This document shows positions 20,168 to 29,827 of a stretch of DNA of 64,000 nucleotides, piece by piece. The position numbers were made by a program, and so were the translations under genes. The notes under the pieces were generated by a model. That model did no database searches. It was not told the DNA's origin and worked only from the letters and a program-made list of their open reading frames with translations. Origin of the DNA: Halopseudomonas phragmitis. GTDB taxonomy: Bacteria; Pseudomonadota; Gammaproteobacteria; Pseudomonadales; Pseudomonadaceae. The stretch lies in NCBI RefSeq assembly GCF_002056295.1, contig NZ_CP020100.1, forward strand, positions 1,821,501 through 1,885,500. The letters run 5' to 3'. Position 1 is the first letter of the stretch; each line of letters starts with the position of its first letter.

Positions 20168-21736
20168 ATGACCGATACCACACCCAATCCCGCTCCCGAC
20201 GCCAAAGCTCCCGGCTTGCTGCGCTCAGGGTTGGTGGTCAGCTTCATGACCATGTTGTCGCGGGTGCTGGGACTGGTCCGTGATGTGGTGGTGGCCAACT
20301 ATTTCGGCTCCAAGTCCGAAGCCGACGCCTTCTTCATTGCTTTCAAAATCCCCAACTTCTTGCGGCGGCTGTTCGCTGAGGGCGCTTTTGCCCAGGCGTT
20401 TGTGCCGGTGCTGTCGGAGTACCGCACCAAACGCAGCCTGGCTGAGGTCAAGCTGCTGGTCGATAAGGTCGCCGGCACCCTGGGGCTGACGCTGGTGGGG
20501 ATTACCGCGCTGGGGGTGGCCGGGGCGCCAGTGCTGATCACCCTGTTTGCTCCAGGGTTTCATGGCGACAGCGAAAAACTCGGGCTGGCGACCGATATGC
20601 TGCGGATTACCTTCCCCTATCTGCTGCTGATCTCGCTGACCGCGCTGTGCGGCTCTATTCTCAACAGCTACAACCGTTTCGCGGTGCCGGCATTCACCCC
20701 GGTGCTGCTGAACCTCAGCATGATTGGCGCCACGCTGTGCCTGACGCCGTACTTCGATCAGCCGATCATGGCGTTGGCCTGGGGTGTGTTCATCGCCGGG
20801 GTGCTGCAGTTGCTGTTCCAGTTGCCATTTCTGGCGCAGATCAGGCTGCTGCCGGTGCCGCGTCCGGACCGCAAGCATGAAGGCGTCAAACGGATCATGA
20901 CGTTGATGATTCCGGCGTTGTTCGGGGTCTCGGTCAGCCAGATCAACCTGATGCTGGATACCGTGCTGGCGTCCTTTCTGCAGACCGGCAGCATTTCCTG
21001 GCTGTACTACGCCGACCGGCTGTCCGAGCTGCCGCTGGGGGCCTTCGGCATTGCCGTGGGCACGGTGATTCTGCCGGCGCTGTCGCGTCAGCATGCCGGT
21101 GATGACCCCAAGGCCTTTGCCGCAACCCTGGACTGGGCGGTGCGCATGGTGCTGCTGGTCGGGGTGCCGGCGGCACTGGCGCTGCTGCTGTTGGCTGAGC
21201 CGTTGATTGCCACGCTGTTCCATTATGGCGCCATGACCGAGCGTGACGTGCTGCAGTCGGCGGCGGCGCTGCGCGCCTATGCGGTGGGGGTGATGACCTT
21301 TATGCTGATCAAGGTGTTGGCGCCGGGCTACTTTGCCCGTCAGGACACCAAGACCCCGGTCAAGATCGCGATCATCTGCATGGTTGCCAACATGGTGCTG
21401 AACCTGATCCTGATCTGGCCGCTCAAGCACGTCGGCCTGGCGTTGGCCACTTCGTTGTCGGCGCTGCTCAATGCCGGCTTGCTGTGGTGGGGGCTGCGCA
21501 AGATTGGGGTATTCCAGGCCCAGCCGGGCTGGCCGGTGTTCGCTGTGCGCCTGTTGTTGGCCTGTTTCGCCATGGGGGCGCTAGTGTTGTGGCTGACTCC
21601 GGCGGTTGAGCAATGGCTGGCCTGGGGCTGGCGGCAGAAAGTCTGGCACATGAGCGTGCTGGTTTGCGCCGGAGGCGGGGTCTATATTGCCGCGCTGTTG
21701 GCGGCTGGGTTGCGGCTGCGGCATATTCGCCGCTAG
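20168..21736 (+). CDS. murJ: Lipid II flippase MurJ
   Basis: A 522-residue inner-membrane protein with about 14 membrane segments that flips lipid II across the membrane for peptidoglycan synthesis. The MurJ/MviN motifs are present: MTMLSRVLGLVRDVVVANYF near the N-terminus, AEGAFAQAFVPVLSEY, and PARQDTKTPV-like YFARQDTKTPVKIA in the second half. The ATG at 20168 was chosen over an upstream start at 20111, which lies in the rpsT terminator. The stop codon TAG is made from a TA dinucleotide and the first G of a MITE inserted at 21736, so the C-terminus (RLRHIRR) may differ from the ancestral one. Confidence 0.95.
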   Translation: MTDTTPNPAPDAKAPGLLRSGLVVSFMTMLSRVLGLVRDVVVANYFGSKSEADAFFIAFKIPNFLRRLFAEGAFAQAFVPVLSEYRTKRSLAEVKLLVDKVAGTLGLTLVGITALGVAGAPVLITLFAPGFHGDSEKLGLATDMLRITFPYLLLISLTALCGSILNSYNRFAVPAFTPVLLNLSMIGATLCLTPYFDQPIMALAWGVFIAGVLQLLFQLPFLAQIRLLPVPRPDRKHEGVKRIMTLMIPALFGVSVSQINLMLDTVLASFLQTGSISWLYYADRLSELPLGAFGIAVGTVILPALSRQHAGDDPKAFAATLDWAVRMVLLVGVPAALALLLLAEPLIATLFHYGAMTERDVLQSAAALRAYAVGVMTFMLIKVLAPGYFARQDTKTPVKIAIICMVANMVLNLILIWPLKHVGLALATSLSALLNAGLLWWGLRKIGVFQAQPGWPVFAVRLLLACFAMGALVLWLTPAVEQWLAWGWRQKVWHMSVLVCAGGGVYIAALLAAGLRLRHIRR

Positions 21737-21876
21737 GCTCTGTACGAAAAGTGCCTGCGCTCGGTGATGCTGCGTTAAAAACAGCCTCAGAATGCTCATT
21801 TACAACACGTAAACTGCGCTTCTTCGGCTGTTTTTGCCTTGCCTGACCTTCGCTCGGCGACTTTTCGTACAGAGCC
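21736..21876. mobile_element. MITE of 141 bp with 17-bp terminal inverted repeats
   Basis: The ends are GGCTCTGTACGAAAAGT and its exact reverse complement ACTTTTCGTACAGAGCC, flanked on both sides by TA (21734-21735 and 21877-21878), which fits a 2-bp target duplication. The inside has no coding capacity and contains paired segments (AAAAACAGC / GCTGTTTTT). TA duplications point to a transposase of the IS630/Tc1 or IS5 type supplied in trans. Only this copy is in the window. Confidence 0.82.
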
Positions 21877-21901
21877 TAATACCCTCCGCATTTCTGCGCC
21901 C

Positions 21902-21935
21902 CGTTATCGCGTGGGCCACAGGCTCGTGGCGATCC
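21902..21935. repeat. Degenerate half of the CGTCATTGCGAG repeat
   Basis: GTTATCGCGTGGGCCACAGG followed by CTCGTGGCGATCC looks like the left arm of the element at 28918 with several changes. It lies between the MITE and ribF. Confidence 0.35.
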
Positions 21936-22020
21936 GGGTGTGCCTACGGCGTCGGTAGCGGTTGGAACCCGTAAACCTGTATACTCCCGGGTTTCATTCA
22001 TCTTCCACGCAACGAGTATT

Positions 22021-22947
22021 ATGGAACTGGTCCGCGGCCTACATAACCTGCGGCCCCGGCATCGGGGCTGTGTGGCAACCATCGGCAATTTCGACGGTGT
22101 ACATGCCGGGCATCAGACTATTCTCGAGCGCTTGCGCGCGCATTCCCAGCGTCTGGGGCTGCCGGGCTGTGTAGTGATCTTCGAGCCGCAACCACGCGAA
22201 TTCTTTGCTCCCAAGGCGGCACCGGCACGTATCAGCCGGCTGCGCGACAAACTGGAGCTGCTCGAAGCTCAGGGTGTTGATCGGGTTTTGTGTCTGGCGT
22301 TCAACCGGCGGCTGCGTGAGCTCAGTGCCGAGCAGTTCGTTCAGCAGGTGCTGGTCGACGGGCTTGGGGTCCGGCACCTGGAGGTTGGTGACGACTTCCG
22401 TTTTGGCTGTGATCGCACTGGCGATTTCGCCTATCTGGAGCAAAGCGGCCAGCGCCACGGTTTTAGCGTGGAAGCGGCCAATACCATTATCGAGGGCGGC
22501 GAGCGGATCAGCAGTACCCGTATCCGCGAAGTGCTCGACAGCGGCGACTTTTCCCAGGCCGAGCGTCTGCTGGGTCGTCCATTCAGCATCACTGGCCGTG
22601 TTCTGCATGGTCAAAAGCTTGGCCGCCAGCTTGGCGCGCCGACCGCCAACATTCAGCTCAAGCGTCTGCGTGCGCCTCTCAACGGGGTGTACCGGGTCAG
22701 CACCGTGCTGGATGGGGTGTTGCTCAAAGGGGTGGCCAATATTGGCACCCGCCCTACGGTCGAGGGTGATGGCCGCCCGCACCTGGAAGTCCATCTGTTC
22801 GACTTCTCCGGCGACCTGTACGGTCGCACCCTGACCGTGATGTTTCATGAAAAACTGCGCGACGAACAACGGTTTGACTCGTTGGACGCATTGCAGGCGG
22901 CGATCAAGGCTGATTTTGCCGCAGCCAGGGCCCGATGGGGCTTGTAA
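22021..22947 (+). CDS. ribF: Bifunctional riboflavin kinase / FAD synthetase RibF
   Basis: A 308-residue enzyme that turns riboflavin into FMN and then FAD. The N-terminal nucleotidyltransferase domain has GNFDGVHAGHQTIL (about residue 21), VGDDFRFG and ISSTRIREVL. The C-terminal riboflavin kinase domain has GAPTANIQL and ANIGTRPTVEGD. The ATG at 22021 begins MELVRGLHNLRPRH, the normal start of the family; the open frame goes 27 codons further upstream without support. It is the first of ribF-ileS-lspA-fkpB in a common Pseudomonas order. Confidence 0.96.
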   Translation: MELVRGLHNLRPRHRGCVATIGNFDGVHAGHQTILERLRAHSQRLGLPGCVVIFEPQPREFFAPKAAPARISRLRDKLELLEAQGVDRVLCLAFNRRLRELSAEQFVQQVLVDGLGVRHLEVGDDFRFGCDRTGDFAYLEQSGQRHGFSVEAANTIIEGGERISSTRIREVLDSGDFSQAERLLGRPFSITGRVLHGQKLGRQLGAPTANIQLKRLRAPLNGVYRVSTVLDGVLLKGVANIGTRPTVEGDGRPHLEVHLFDFSGDLYGRTLTVMFHEKLRDEQRFDSLDALQAAIKADFAAARARWGL

Positions 22948-22969
22948 CCGATAAAGAGCCTGGACCGAG

Positions 22970-25795
22970 ATGACCGACTACAAAGCGACACTGAATCTGC
23001 CCGCCACGGATTTTCCGATGAAGGCCGGCCTGCCGACCCGCGAGCCGGAAGCCCTCAAGCGTCTCGATGGCCTGTACCAGCGCATTCGCGAGGTTAGCCA
23101 GGGCCGCCCGCAGTTCATCCTGCATGATGGCCCGCCCTACGCCAACGGCAGTATTCATATCGGTCATGCGGTCAACAAGATCCTCAAGGACATGATTGTC
23201 CGCTCCAAGACCCTGTCCGGGTTTGATGCCCCCTACGTGCCAGGCTGGGACTGTCACGGTCTGCCGATCGAACACAAGATCGAAACCCTGCATGGCAAAC
23301 ATCTGGAGCCCGGCAAGACCCGTGAGCTGAGCCGCGCCTATGCCGCCGAGCAGGTCGAGGGTCAGAAAGCCGATTTCATTCGCCTGGGTGTGCTGGGCGA
23401 CTGGGATAATCCCTATCTGACCATGAATTACGCCAACGAAGCCGGCGAGATCCGCGCACTGGGCAAGATGGTTGAGCAGGGCTTTGTGTTCAAGGGGCTG
23501 AAGCCGGTTAACTGGTGCTTTGACTGTGGCTCGGCGCTGGCCGAGGCCGAGGTCGAATACCAGGACAAAAAGTCCGACGCTATCGACGTGGCCTTCGCCA
23601 TCGAAGATACCGACAAGCTGGCTGCGGCCTTTGGTCTGGATGCCCTGCCCAAGCCAGCGGCGATCGTGATCTGGACTACCACACCCTGGACCATTCCGGC
23701 CAACCAGGCGCTGAACGTGCATCCTGAATTCAACTATGCGCTGGTCGATACCGGTGAGCGCTTGCTGGTACTGGCTGAGGAACTGGTCGAGGCCTGTCTG
23801 GAGCGCTACGGCCTGCAAGGTCAGGTGCTTGGTACCTGCGCCGGTGCGGCGCTGGACCTGATCCGCTTCCGTCACCCGCTCTACGAACGTCTGTCACCGG
23901 TCTATCTGGCCGACTATGTCGAACTGGGCGCCGGTACTGGCGTGGTGCACTCGGCCCCGGCCTACGGTGAAGACGACTTCCGTACCTGCAAGCAGCACGG
24001 CATGAGCAATGACGACATTCTCACGCCGGTGCAGAGCAACGGCGTCTACGCCAGTGACCTGCCGTTCTTTGGTGGCCAGTTCATCTGGAAGGCCAACCCC
24101 AGCATCGTTGCCAAGCTGGAAGAACTCGGTGCGTTGCTCAAGCACGAGACTATCACCCACAGCTACATGCACTGCTGGCGGCATAAAACTCCGCTGATCT
24201 ACCGGGCCACTGCCCAGTGGTTTGTCGGCATGGATGTCGAGGTCGGCAATGGTGAAACCCTGCGCCAGCGCGCGCTCAAGGCCATTGAGCAAACCAAGTT
24301 CGTGCCCGAATGGGGCAAGCAGCGCCTGCACAATATGATTGCCGGGCGCCCTGACTGGTGTATCTCGCGTCAGCGCAACTGGGGCGTACCGATCCCGTTC
24401 TTCCTGCATAAGGAAACCGGTGAGCTGCACCCGCGCACTGTCGAGCTGATCGAGCAGGTGGCGCAGCGGGTCGAGCAGGGCGGTATCGATGCCTGGTTCA
24501 ACCTGGATGCAGCCGAGCTGCTGGGTGACGAAGCGGCCCAGTACGACAAGATCAGCGACACCCTGGATGTCTGGTTCGACTCCGGCACCACCCACTGGCA
24601 CGTGATGCGTGGCTCGCACCCGATGGGGCATGAGCAGGGCCCGCGCGCTGACCTGTATCTGGAAGGCTCGGACCAGCATCGCGGCTGGTTCCATTCCTCC
24701 TTGCTGACCGGCTGTGCGATTGACGGCAACGCACCCTATCGCGGACTGCTGACCCACGGTTTCACTGTCGATGAAAACGGCCGCAAGATGTCCAAGTCGC
24801 TGGGCAACACCATTGCCCCGCAGAAGGTCAACGATACCCTGGGCGCCGATATTCTGCGGCTATGGGTTTCATCCACCGACTATTCGGCTGAAATGGCGGT
24901 GTCCGAGCAGATTCTCCAACGCAGCGCCGACGCCTATCGGCGGATCCGCAATACCGCGCGATTCCTGCTGTCGAACCTCAATGGCTTCGATCCGGCCCGC
25001 GACCTGCTGGCTCCCGAGCAGATGCTCGATCTGGATCGCTGGGCAGTCGATTACAGCCTGCGCCTGCAGCAGGAGATCGTTGAAGCTTACGACAGCTACA
25101 AGTTCTGGAACGTCTATCAGAAAGTGCACAACTTCTGCGTGCAGGAGCTGGGTGGTTTCTACCTAGACATCATCAAGGATCGTCAGTACACCACCCAGAC
25201 TGACAGCGTAGCGCGCCGCTCCTGCCAGAGCGCCATGTACCACATCGCCGAAGCCCTGGTGCGCTGGATTGCCCCGATTCTGGCGTTCACGGCCGAAGAA
25301 ATCTGGCAATACCTGCCGGGCGAGCGCAATGAGTCAGTGATGCTCAACACCTGGTATCAAGGGCTGACTGCCTTGCCGGCTGATGCCGAACTGGGTCGGA
25401 CGTTTTGGGACCAAGTGATCGAAGTCAAGGCGGCGGTCAACAAAGAGCTGGAAAATCAGCGCAACGCCAAGGTTATCGGCGGTAACCTGCAGGCCGAAGT
25501 GACGCTGTACGCCGAGCCCGCACTGGCCGCGACCCTGGCCAAGCTGGGCGATGAGCTGCGGTTTGTGCTGATCACCTCCTACGCCAGCGTGGCTGATCTG
25601 GCCGAGGCCGGTAGCGATGCGGTAGAGACCGAGCTGGCCGGACTCAAGCTCAAGGTGGTCAAGAGCGGGCACGGCAAGTGTGTGCGCTGCTGGCACTTCC
25701 GCGAAGATGTCGGCCAGCATGCCGGTCATGAGGAAATCTGTGGCCGCTGTGTCGAGAATATCGACGGCGCTGGCGAGGTGCGTCAGCATGCCTGA
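22970..25795 (+). CDS. ileS: Isoleucyl-tRNA synthetase
   Basis: A 941-residue class I aminoacyl-tRNA synthetase. The HIGH motif is in [14 protein letters not shown] (about residue 58), the editing domain contains [16 protein letters not shown] (about 227-245), and the KMSKS loop is in [10 protein letters not shown] (about residue 605). The C-terminus has a zinc module: CVRCWHFRE followed by ICGRCVENI. This is the standard bacterial type 1 enzyme, sensitive to mupirocin in most bacteria. Its last 8 bases overlap lspA. Confidence 0.98.
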   Translation: MTDYKATLNLPATDFPMKAGLPTREPEALKRLDGLYQRIREVSQGRPQFILHDGPPYANGSIHIGHAVNKILKDMIVRSKTLSGFDAPYVPGWDCHGLPIEHKIETLHGKHLEPGKTRELSRAYAAEQVEGQKADFIRLGVLGDWDNPYLTMNYANEAGEIRALGKMVEQGFVFKGLKPVNWCFDCGSALAEAEVEYQDKKSDAIDVAFAIEDTDKLAAAFGLDALPKPAAIVIWTTTPWTIPANQALNVHPEFNYALVDTGERLLVLAEELVEACLERYGLQGQVLGTCAGAALDLIRFRHPLYERLSPVYLADYVELGAGTGVVHSAPAYGEDDFRTCKQHGMSNDDILTPVQSNGVYASDLPFFGGQFIWKANPSIVAKLEELGALLKHETITHSYMHCWRHKTPLIYRATAQWFVGMDVEVGNGETLRQRALKAIEQTKFVPEWGKQRLHNMIAGRPDWCISRQRNWGVPIPFFLHKETGELHPRTVELIEQVAQRVEQGGIDAWFNLDAAELLGDEAAQYDKISDTLDVWFDSGTTHWHVMRGSHPMGHEQGPRADLYLEGSDQHRGWFHSSLLTGCAIDGNAPYRGLLTHGFTVDENGRKMSKSLGNTIAPQKVNDTLGADILRLWVSSTDYSAEMAVSEQILQRSADAYRRIRNTARFLLSNLNGFDPARDLLAPEQMLDLDRWAVDYSLRLQQEIVEAYDSYKFWNVYQKVHNFCVQELGGFYLDIIKDRQYTTQTDSVARRSCQSAMYHIAEALVRWIAPILAFTAEEIWQYLPGERNESVMLNTWYQGLTALPADAELGRTFWDQVIEVKAAVNKELENQRNAKVIGGNLQAEVTLYAEPALAATLAKLGDELRFVLITSYASVADLAEAGSDAVETELAGLKLKVVKSGHGKCVRCWHFREDVGQHAGHEEICGRCVENIDGAGEVRQHA

Positions 25796-26282
25796 TACCC
25801 GGCGTGGCAGCTTGCTGTGGCTGTGGTTGTCGGCTCTGGTGATCGTCCTCGACCTGTCGACCAAATGGCTGGCTGACAGCACGCTGCAGATGTACCAGCA
25901 GGTGCCGGTGATTCCGGGGTTGTTCAGTTTTACTCTGGCCTACAACCCGGGCGCCGCGTTCAGCTTCCTGGCTGACTCCGGTGGTTGGCAGCGCTGGTTC
26001 TTCATCGCCGTGGCGGTGGGGGTCAGCGTGCTGTTGGTGATCTGGCTGGCCCGGCTGGCCCGGGAAAAATGGCTGGAGGCCATGGCGCTGGCGTTGATCC
26101 TGGGCGGCGCACTGGGCAACCTGTATGACCGCGTAGTGCATGGGCATGTGGTGGACTTTATCCTGGTGCACTGGCAGCAGAGCTGGTTCTTCCCGGCCTT
26201 CAACATTGCCGACAGCGCGATTACCGTTGGCGCGGTGCTGTTGATCGCCGACATGTTCTGGCCACGCAAGAAAACCGCCTAA
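25788..26282 (+). CDS. lspA: Lipoprotein signal peptidase LspA
   Basis: A 164-residue inner-membrane aspartyl protease with four membrane helices that removes the signal peptide of diacylglyceryl-modified prolipoproteins. The two catalytic Asp motifs are visible: [20 protein letters not shown] and [11 protein letters not shown]. The ATG at 25788 lies inside the end of ileS, preceded by GAGGTG, and is translationally coupled to it. The DUF6351-like lipoprotein at 5350-7737 would be one substrate. Confidence 0.96.
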   Translation: MPDTRRGSLLWLWLSALVIVLDLSTKWLADSTLQMYQQVPVIPGLFSFTLAYNPGAAFSFLADSGGWQRWFFIAVAVGVSVLLVIWLARLAREKWLEAMALALILGGALGNLYDRVVHGHVVDFILVHWQQSWFFPAFNIADSAITVGAVLLIADMFWPRKKTA

Positions 26283-26307
26283 ACGCATACATTTTTGAGT
26301 TTCGTAC

Positions 26308-26739
26308 ATGACCGACATCCGCATCACTCACGACAGCCAGGTTACTCTGCATTTCACCCTGAAACTGCCCGGCGGAGAGGTGGTTGACACTACCGTTGGC
26401 AAGAAACCCGCAACCTTCAAGGTCGGTGACGGCAGCCTGCTGCCGGGCTTCGAGCAGAGCCTGTTCGGACTCAAGGCCGGCGATCAGCGCAGCTTCGAGA
26501 TCGAGCCCGAGCGCGGCTTTGGTCAGGGTAACCCGCAGAATGTGCAGAGCATGCCGCGGGATGGTTTCAAGGACATGGAGCCTGAGCCGGGCCTGATGAT
26601 CATCTTCCAGGACGCCGCCGGCGGTGAAATGCCCGGAGTGGTCAAGAGCGTCAGCGACACCGTGGTTGAAATCGACTTCAATCACCCGCTGGCCGGCAAG
26701 GTAGTAACCTTCGAAGTAGAGATTCTCGACGTCGCTTGA
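26308..26739 (+). CDS. fkpB: FKBP-type peptidyl-prolyl isomerase FkpB (SlpA)
   Basis: A 143-residue cytoplasmic FKBP of the SlyD-like type. It has VTLHFTLKLPGGEVVDTTVG, DGSLLPGFEQSLFGLKAGDQ and an inserted flap (ERGFGQGNPQNVQSMPRDGF) typical of SlpA. There is no His-rich metal tail as in SlyD. It follows lspA by 25 bp in the usual lspA-fkpB-ispH order. Confidence 0.94.
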   Translation: MTDIRITHDSQVTLHFTLKLPGGEVVDTTVGKKPATFKVGDGSLLPGFEQSLFGLKAGDQRSFEIEPERGFGQGNPQNVQSMPRDGFKDMEPEPGLMIIFQDAAGGEMPGVVKSVSDTVVEIDFNHPLAGKVVTFEVEILDVA

Positions 26740-26854
26740 GGGCGTAAGCTGCTGACTGATGCTGGAACTGTCAGATAGCACGGCGGGGCAGGATGGCTCT
26801 GTGTCGCGTTGGCACGCAACACCTTCAGGCGCTAGAAAACCCACGCCCCAACCC

Positions 26855-26863
26855 TGATATAAT
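26855..26863 (+). promoter_or_regulatory. Extended -10 promoter of ispH
   Basis: TGATATAAT is a perfect extended -10 element (TGn-TATAAT) about 38 bases before the ispH start. No good -35 is seen at 17 bases, as is normal for this promoter class. Confidence 0.6.
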
Positions 26864-26900
26864 CCCCAGACCCTTCACCCGTTTCAGCCCTGAGGCCCCC

Positions 26901-27848
26901 ATGCAGATCAAACTGGCCAATCCCCGTGGTTTTTGTGCCGGTGTCGACCGCGCCATCGAGATCGTCAACCGCGCTCTGGAAGTCTTCGGCCCACCGATCT
27001 ATGTGCGCCATGAAGTGGTGCACAACAAATTCGTGGTTGAGGATCTGCGCAGCCGTGGTGCGGTATTCGTCGAGGAAGTGGATCAGGTGCCGGATGATGT
27101 GATCGTCATCTTCAGCGCCCACGGCGTGTCCCAGGCTGTGCGTAAGCAGGCGGCTGAGCGCGGCCTCAAGGTGTTTGATGCCACCTGCCCGCTGGTGACC
27201 AAGGTGCATATGGAGGTTGCCCGCTACAGCCGCGATGGTCGTGAGTGCATTCTCATCGGCCATGCCGGGCATCCTGAAGTCGAGGGCACCATGGGTCAGT
27301 ACGACGCCAGCAACGGCGGCGCGATCTATCTGGTCGAGGATGAAGAAGATGTTGCCAACCTGCAGGTGCGTGACCCGCAGCGTTTGGCCTTTGTGACCCA
27401 GACCACCCTGTCGATGGATGATACCGCCCGGGTGATCGATGCCCTGCGCGCACGCTTCCCGGCCATTGATGGGCCGCGCAAAGACGATATTTGCTACGCC
27501 ACCCAGAATCGTCAGGATGCGGTCAAGCAACTGGCGGCGGAATGCGAGCTGGTTCTGGTGGTTGGCAGCCCCAATAGCTCCAACTCCAACCGCCTGCGCG
27601 AACTGTCCGAGCGTATGGGCACGCCGGCCTATCTGATCGATGGTGCCGATGAAATTCAGCGTGACTGGCTTGAGGGCGTCAACAACGTTGGTGTCACTGC
27701 CGGGGCTTCCGCGCCTGATGTGCTGGTGCGTGAAGTCATCGCCCGTTTGCATGAGTGGGGAGCCCGCGGTGCCGAAGAGCTGGCCGGGCAGGAAGAAAAC
27801 ATCGTATTCAGCATGCCCAAGGAATTGCGGGTAGTGCAGGTGGGGTGA
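26901..27848 (+). CDS. ispH: 4-hydroxy-3-methylbut-2-enyl diphosphate reductase IspH
   Basis: A 315-residue iron-sulfur enzyme of the last step of the MEP isoprenoid pathway. The three cluster Cys residues are in [14 protein letters not shown] (Cys12), [12 protein letters not shown] (near 96) and [10 protein letters not shown] (near 197). HEVVHN and the [11 protein letters not shown] substrate motif are also present. The ATG at 26901 ([12 protein letters not shown]) is the conserved start. In PAO1, from memory, the minor pilin operon follows ispH; here a REP element and a convergent Nudix gene follow instead. Confidence 0.97.
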   Translation: MQIKLANPRGFCAGVDRAIEIVNRALEVFGPPIYVRHEVVHNKFVVEDLRSRGAVFVEEVDQVPDDVIVIFSAHGVSQAVRKQAAERGLKVFDATCPLVTKVHMEVARYSRDGRECILIGHAGHPEVEGTMGQYDASNGGAIYLVEDEEDVANLQVRDPQRLAFVTQTTLSMDDTARVIDALRARFPAIDGPRKDDICYATQNRQDAVKQLAAECELVLVVGSPNSSNSNRLRELSERMGTPAYLIDGADEIQRDWLEGVNNVGVTAGASAPDVLVREVIARLHEWGARGAEELAGQEENIVFSMPKELRVVQVG

Positions 27849-27876
27849 TGCGGATGCTGGTTTCCTGGGGGGATTT

Positions 27877-27955
27877 CCTGGGAGCCTGGAGCATCTGCTC
27901 CAGGCAGGTGTTGCAGAGTGGTCCGCTGCGGGAGCGGATGCTCCCGCCTCCCGGG
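27877..27955 (+). repeat. Two-hairpin REP element, copy B
   Basis: It has the same two hairpins as copy A and lies between the convergent ispH and Nudix genes, ending one base before the Nudix stop codon. Confidence 0.85.
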
Positions 27956-28888
27956 TTAAAACAACCCCCGAATCCCGGCGATCCCCTGTGCGCCGGCATC
28001 AAAGGCCTCCGATAGCCGCTCTGGGCTCATCCCGCCCAACAGATAGACGGGCTTGTTGATACTACCAATCAGCGCCTGAGCAGCCTCCCAGCCCAGTCCA
28101 GCAGCGTCAGGATGGCTGGGTGTTGGCAGTACCGGCGACAGCGTGACAAAGTCCACGCCCAACTGCTGCGCCAGGCTTAATTCCTCGGCATTGTGGCAGG
28201 ACGCCGCCAGCCAGCCTGTGCTGCTGCGCGGCGGCAGCCCGTGACTACCTAACTCATGCAACTGCCTGGCTGTCAGATGCCAGCCAACGCCGGGATACTC
28301 TGGGGGCTCGTTCCCCTTTAACAGCCAGTCGAACCGCTCCCCAAACCGGGCCAGCACCCGCTCGGTTAGGGCACGATACTCTCGCTCAGCAAGCTGGGTC
28401 TGGCGCAGCTGCACCAGCCTGATCCCGTTTTCAAGAGTCTGCTCCAACCCGGCGAACAGCGCGCCTTCGTCAGCCATGTCAGGGGTAATCAGATAACGTT
28501 CGGGCAGCTGGGCAGCCTGCACGATAGGAGCATTGGCGGCTGGAAAGCTGTAGTTGCCCAGCTCTGAAGGCGCAACCCAGCACACCGGCTGACCCTCGGC
28601 GCCATGGGCTTCACCGTTGAACCCGGTCACCAGCCACACATCCAGTCGTACCGACTTGTCAGGGTAGTCGTGACGAATATCGATCAGCGGGCGGGCCTGA
28701 GTCACGCTGATACCAAGCTCTTCCAGCAGCTCCCGGCGCAACCCGGTAGCGCGATCTTCGTCGGTCTCCAGCTTGCCGCCAGGAAACTCCCATAAACCAC
28801 CCTGATGAGCATCGTCCGGGCGTTTGGCGATAAGGATCTGCCCCGCCGCATTACGGATTACGGCAGCCATGACATGTATGCGTTTCAC
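27956..28888 (-). CDS. Nudix hydrolase (MutT-like) fused to a thiamine-phosphate-synthase-like domain
   Basis: A 310-residue two-domain protein. The N-terminal half is a MutT-type Nudix domain with the box GGKLETDEDRATGLRRELLE ending in EELG (about residues 37-58); such enzymes remove 8-oxo-dGTP. The C-terminal half (about 130-310) resembles a ThiE/TenI TIM barrel (GIRLVQLRQTQL, LGVDFVTLSPVLPTPSHPDA, VYLLGGMSPERLSEAFDAGA). This fusion is common in Pseudomonas and annotated as mutT; whether the ThiE-like half is active is not known to me. Confidence 0.9.
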   Translation of the reverse strand: MKRIHVMAAVIRNAAGQILIAKRPDDAHQGGLWEFPGGKLETDEDRATGLRRELLEELGISVTQARPLIDIRHDYPDKSVRLDVWLVTGFNGEAHGAEGQPVCWVAPSELGNYSFPAANAPIVQAAQLPERYLITPDMADEGALFAGLEQTLENGIRLVQLRQTQLAEREYRALTERVLARFGERFDWLLKGNEPPEYPGVGWHLTARQLHELGSHGLPPRSSTGWLAASCHNAEELSLAQQLGVDFVTLSPVLPTPSHPDAAGLGWEAAQALIGSINKPVYLLGGMSPERLSEAFDAGAQGIAGIRGLF

Positions 28889-28917
28889 TGAGGGAGCCTC
28901 TGAAGAATAACAACACT

Positions 28918-28992
28918 GTCATTGCGAGGGCCGCAGGCCCGTGGCAGTCCAGGGATGGTGGATTGCCACGGTGCTTCGCACCTCGCAATGAC
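28918..28992. repeat. Dispersed repeat with 12-bp inverted ends (GTCATTGCGAGG)
   Basis: It starts GTCATTGCGAGG and ends CCTCGCAATGAC, with pairing inner arms CCGTGGCA / TGCCACGG. This shorter member of the family at 11820-11922 lies between yacG and the Nudix gene. Confidence 0.72.
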
Positions 28993-29029
28993 GTGGAATA
29001 AGAGCTGTGATGTACTGCCAGGAAGCTCG

Positions 29030-29221
29030 CTAGCGCTCCGGCAAGTCTTCGGAGAACACATCATGCTCATCGTCGTCCTTGCCGGGGATGACATGTTCTT
29101 CCGCTGCCCAGGCGCCGAGATCGATCAGGCGGCAGCGAGCAGAGCAGAAGGGTCGGTCAGGGAAGTTGTCGTCCCAGGCAACGGGCGCCTTGCAGGTTGG
29201 ACACTCGACGGTCAGGGTCAT
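29030..29221 (-). CDS. yacG: DNA gyrase inhibitor YacG (zinc-binding)
   Basis: A 63-residue protein with four zinc-binding Cys: [14 protein letters not shown] and [20 protein letters not shown]. YacG binds GyrB and inhibits gyrase in E. coli. The ATG overlaps the coaE stop (ATGA), giving the usual order pilD-coaE-yacG. The acidic tail ([11 protein letters not shown]) is typical. Confidence 0.95.
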   Translation of the reverse strand: MTLTVECPTCKAPVAWDDNFPDRPFCSARCRLIDLGAWAAEEHVIPGKDDDEHDVFSEDLPER

Positions 29222-29823
29222 GCATGGGCTCCTTGGGTCAGTGCCAGATAGCGCTGGTGCAGGGCATCGACCTGAGCATGCAGCGCCGCCAGATCGCGGT
29301 CGTTGCTGATCACATCGTGGGCGTGACGCAGGCGTTCCTCACGCTGCGCCTGAGCCTGCATGATGGCGCGAACCTGAGTCTCAGGCACCTGATCACGCTG
29401 GGCAGTCCGGGCGATTTGCAGAGCCTCCGGCACATCGACGACCAGAATGCGCTGAGTCATCTGGTGCTGGCCAGACTCCACCAGCAAAGGGGAAACCAGT
29501 AGAGCGTAGGGTGATTCTGCCCGGCTAAGATCAGAGGTGATCTCTTCGCGGATCAGCGGGTGCAGCAAAGCCTCCAGCCAGCGCCGCTCGGCCGGTTCGG
29601 CAAACACCTTCTCCCGCAGCGCCGCGCGATCCAGCTCGCCGCTATCGAGCAGAATCGCGTCGCCAAAGCGGTCGACAATCTGCCCCAGCGCCGGCCGCCC
29701 GGGCTCGACCACTACGCGGGATTTGAGATCGGCATCCACCACATGGATGCCGTGAGCTTGGGCAAAGCGATCGGCGGCGGCACTCTTGCCGCTGCCAATG
29801 CCGCCGGTCAGGCCAATAATCAT
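29218..29823 (-). CDS. coaE: Dephospho-CoA kinase CoaE
   Basis: A 201-residue P-loop kinase that makes coenzyme A from dephospho-CoA. The Walker A motif [11 protein letters not shown] starts at residue 4, and [20 protein letters not shown] carries the nucleotide-binding region. The ATG at 29823 puts the P-loop at its normal distance from the N-terminus and starts 4 bases after the pilD stop; a GTG 11 codons upstream is in frame but would overlap pilD. Confidence 0.94.
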   Translation of the reverse strand: MIIGLTGGIGSGKSAAADRFAQAHGIHVVDADLKSRVVVEPGRPALGQIVDRFGDAILLDSGELDRAALREKVFAEPAERRWLEALLHPLIREEITSDLSRAESPYALLVSPLLVESGQHQMTQRILVVDVPEALQIARTAQRDQVPETQVRAIMQAQAQREERLRHAHDVISNDRDLAALHAQVDALHQRYLALTQGAHA

Positions 29824-29827
29824 GCAA

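Noticed and set aside
20225-21430. 401-codon minus-strand frame within murJ
   Set aside because: It is a Gln/His/Arg-rich shadow of a membrane protein gene on the other strand.
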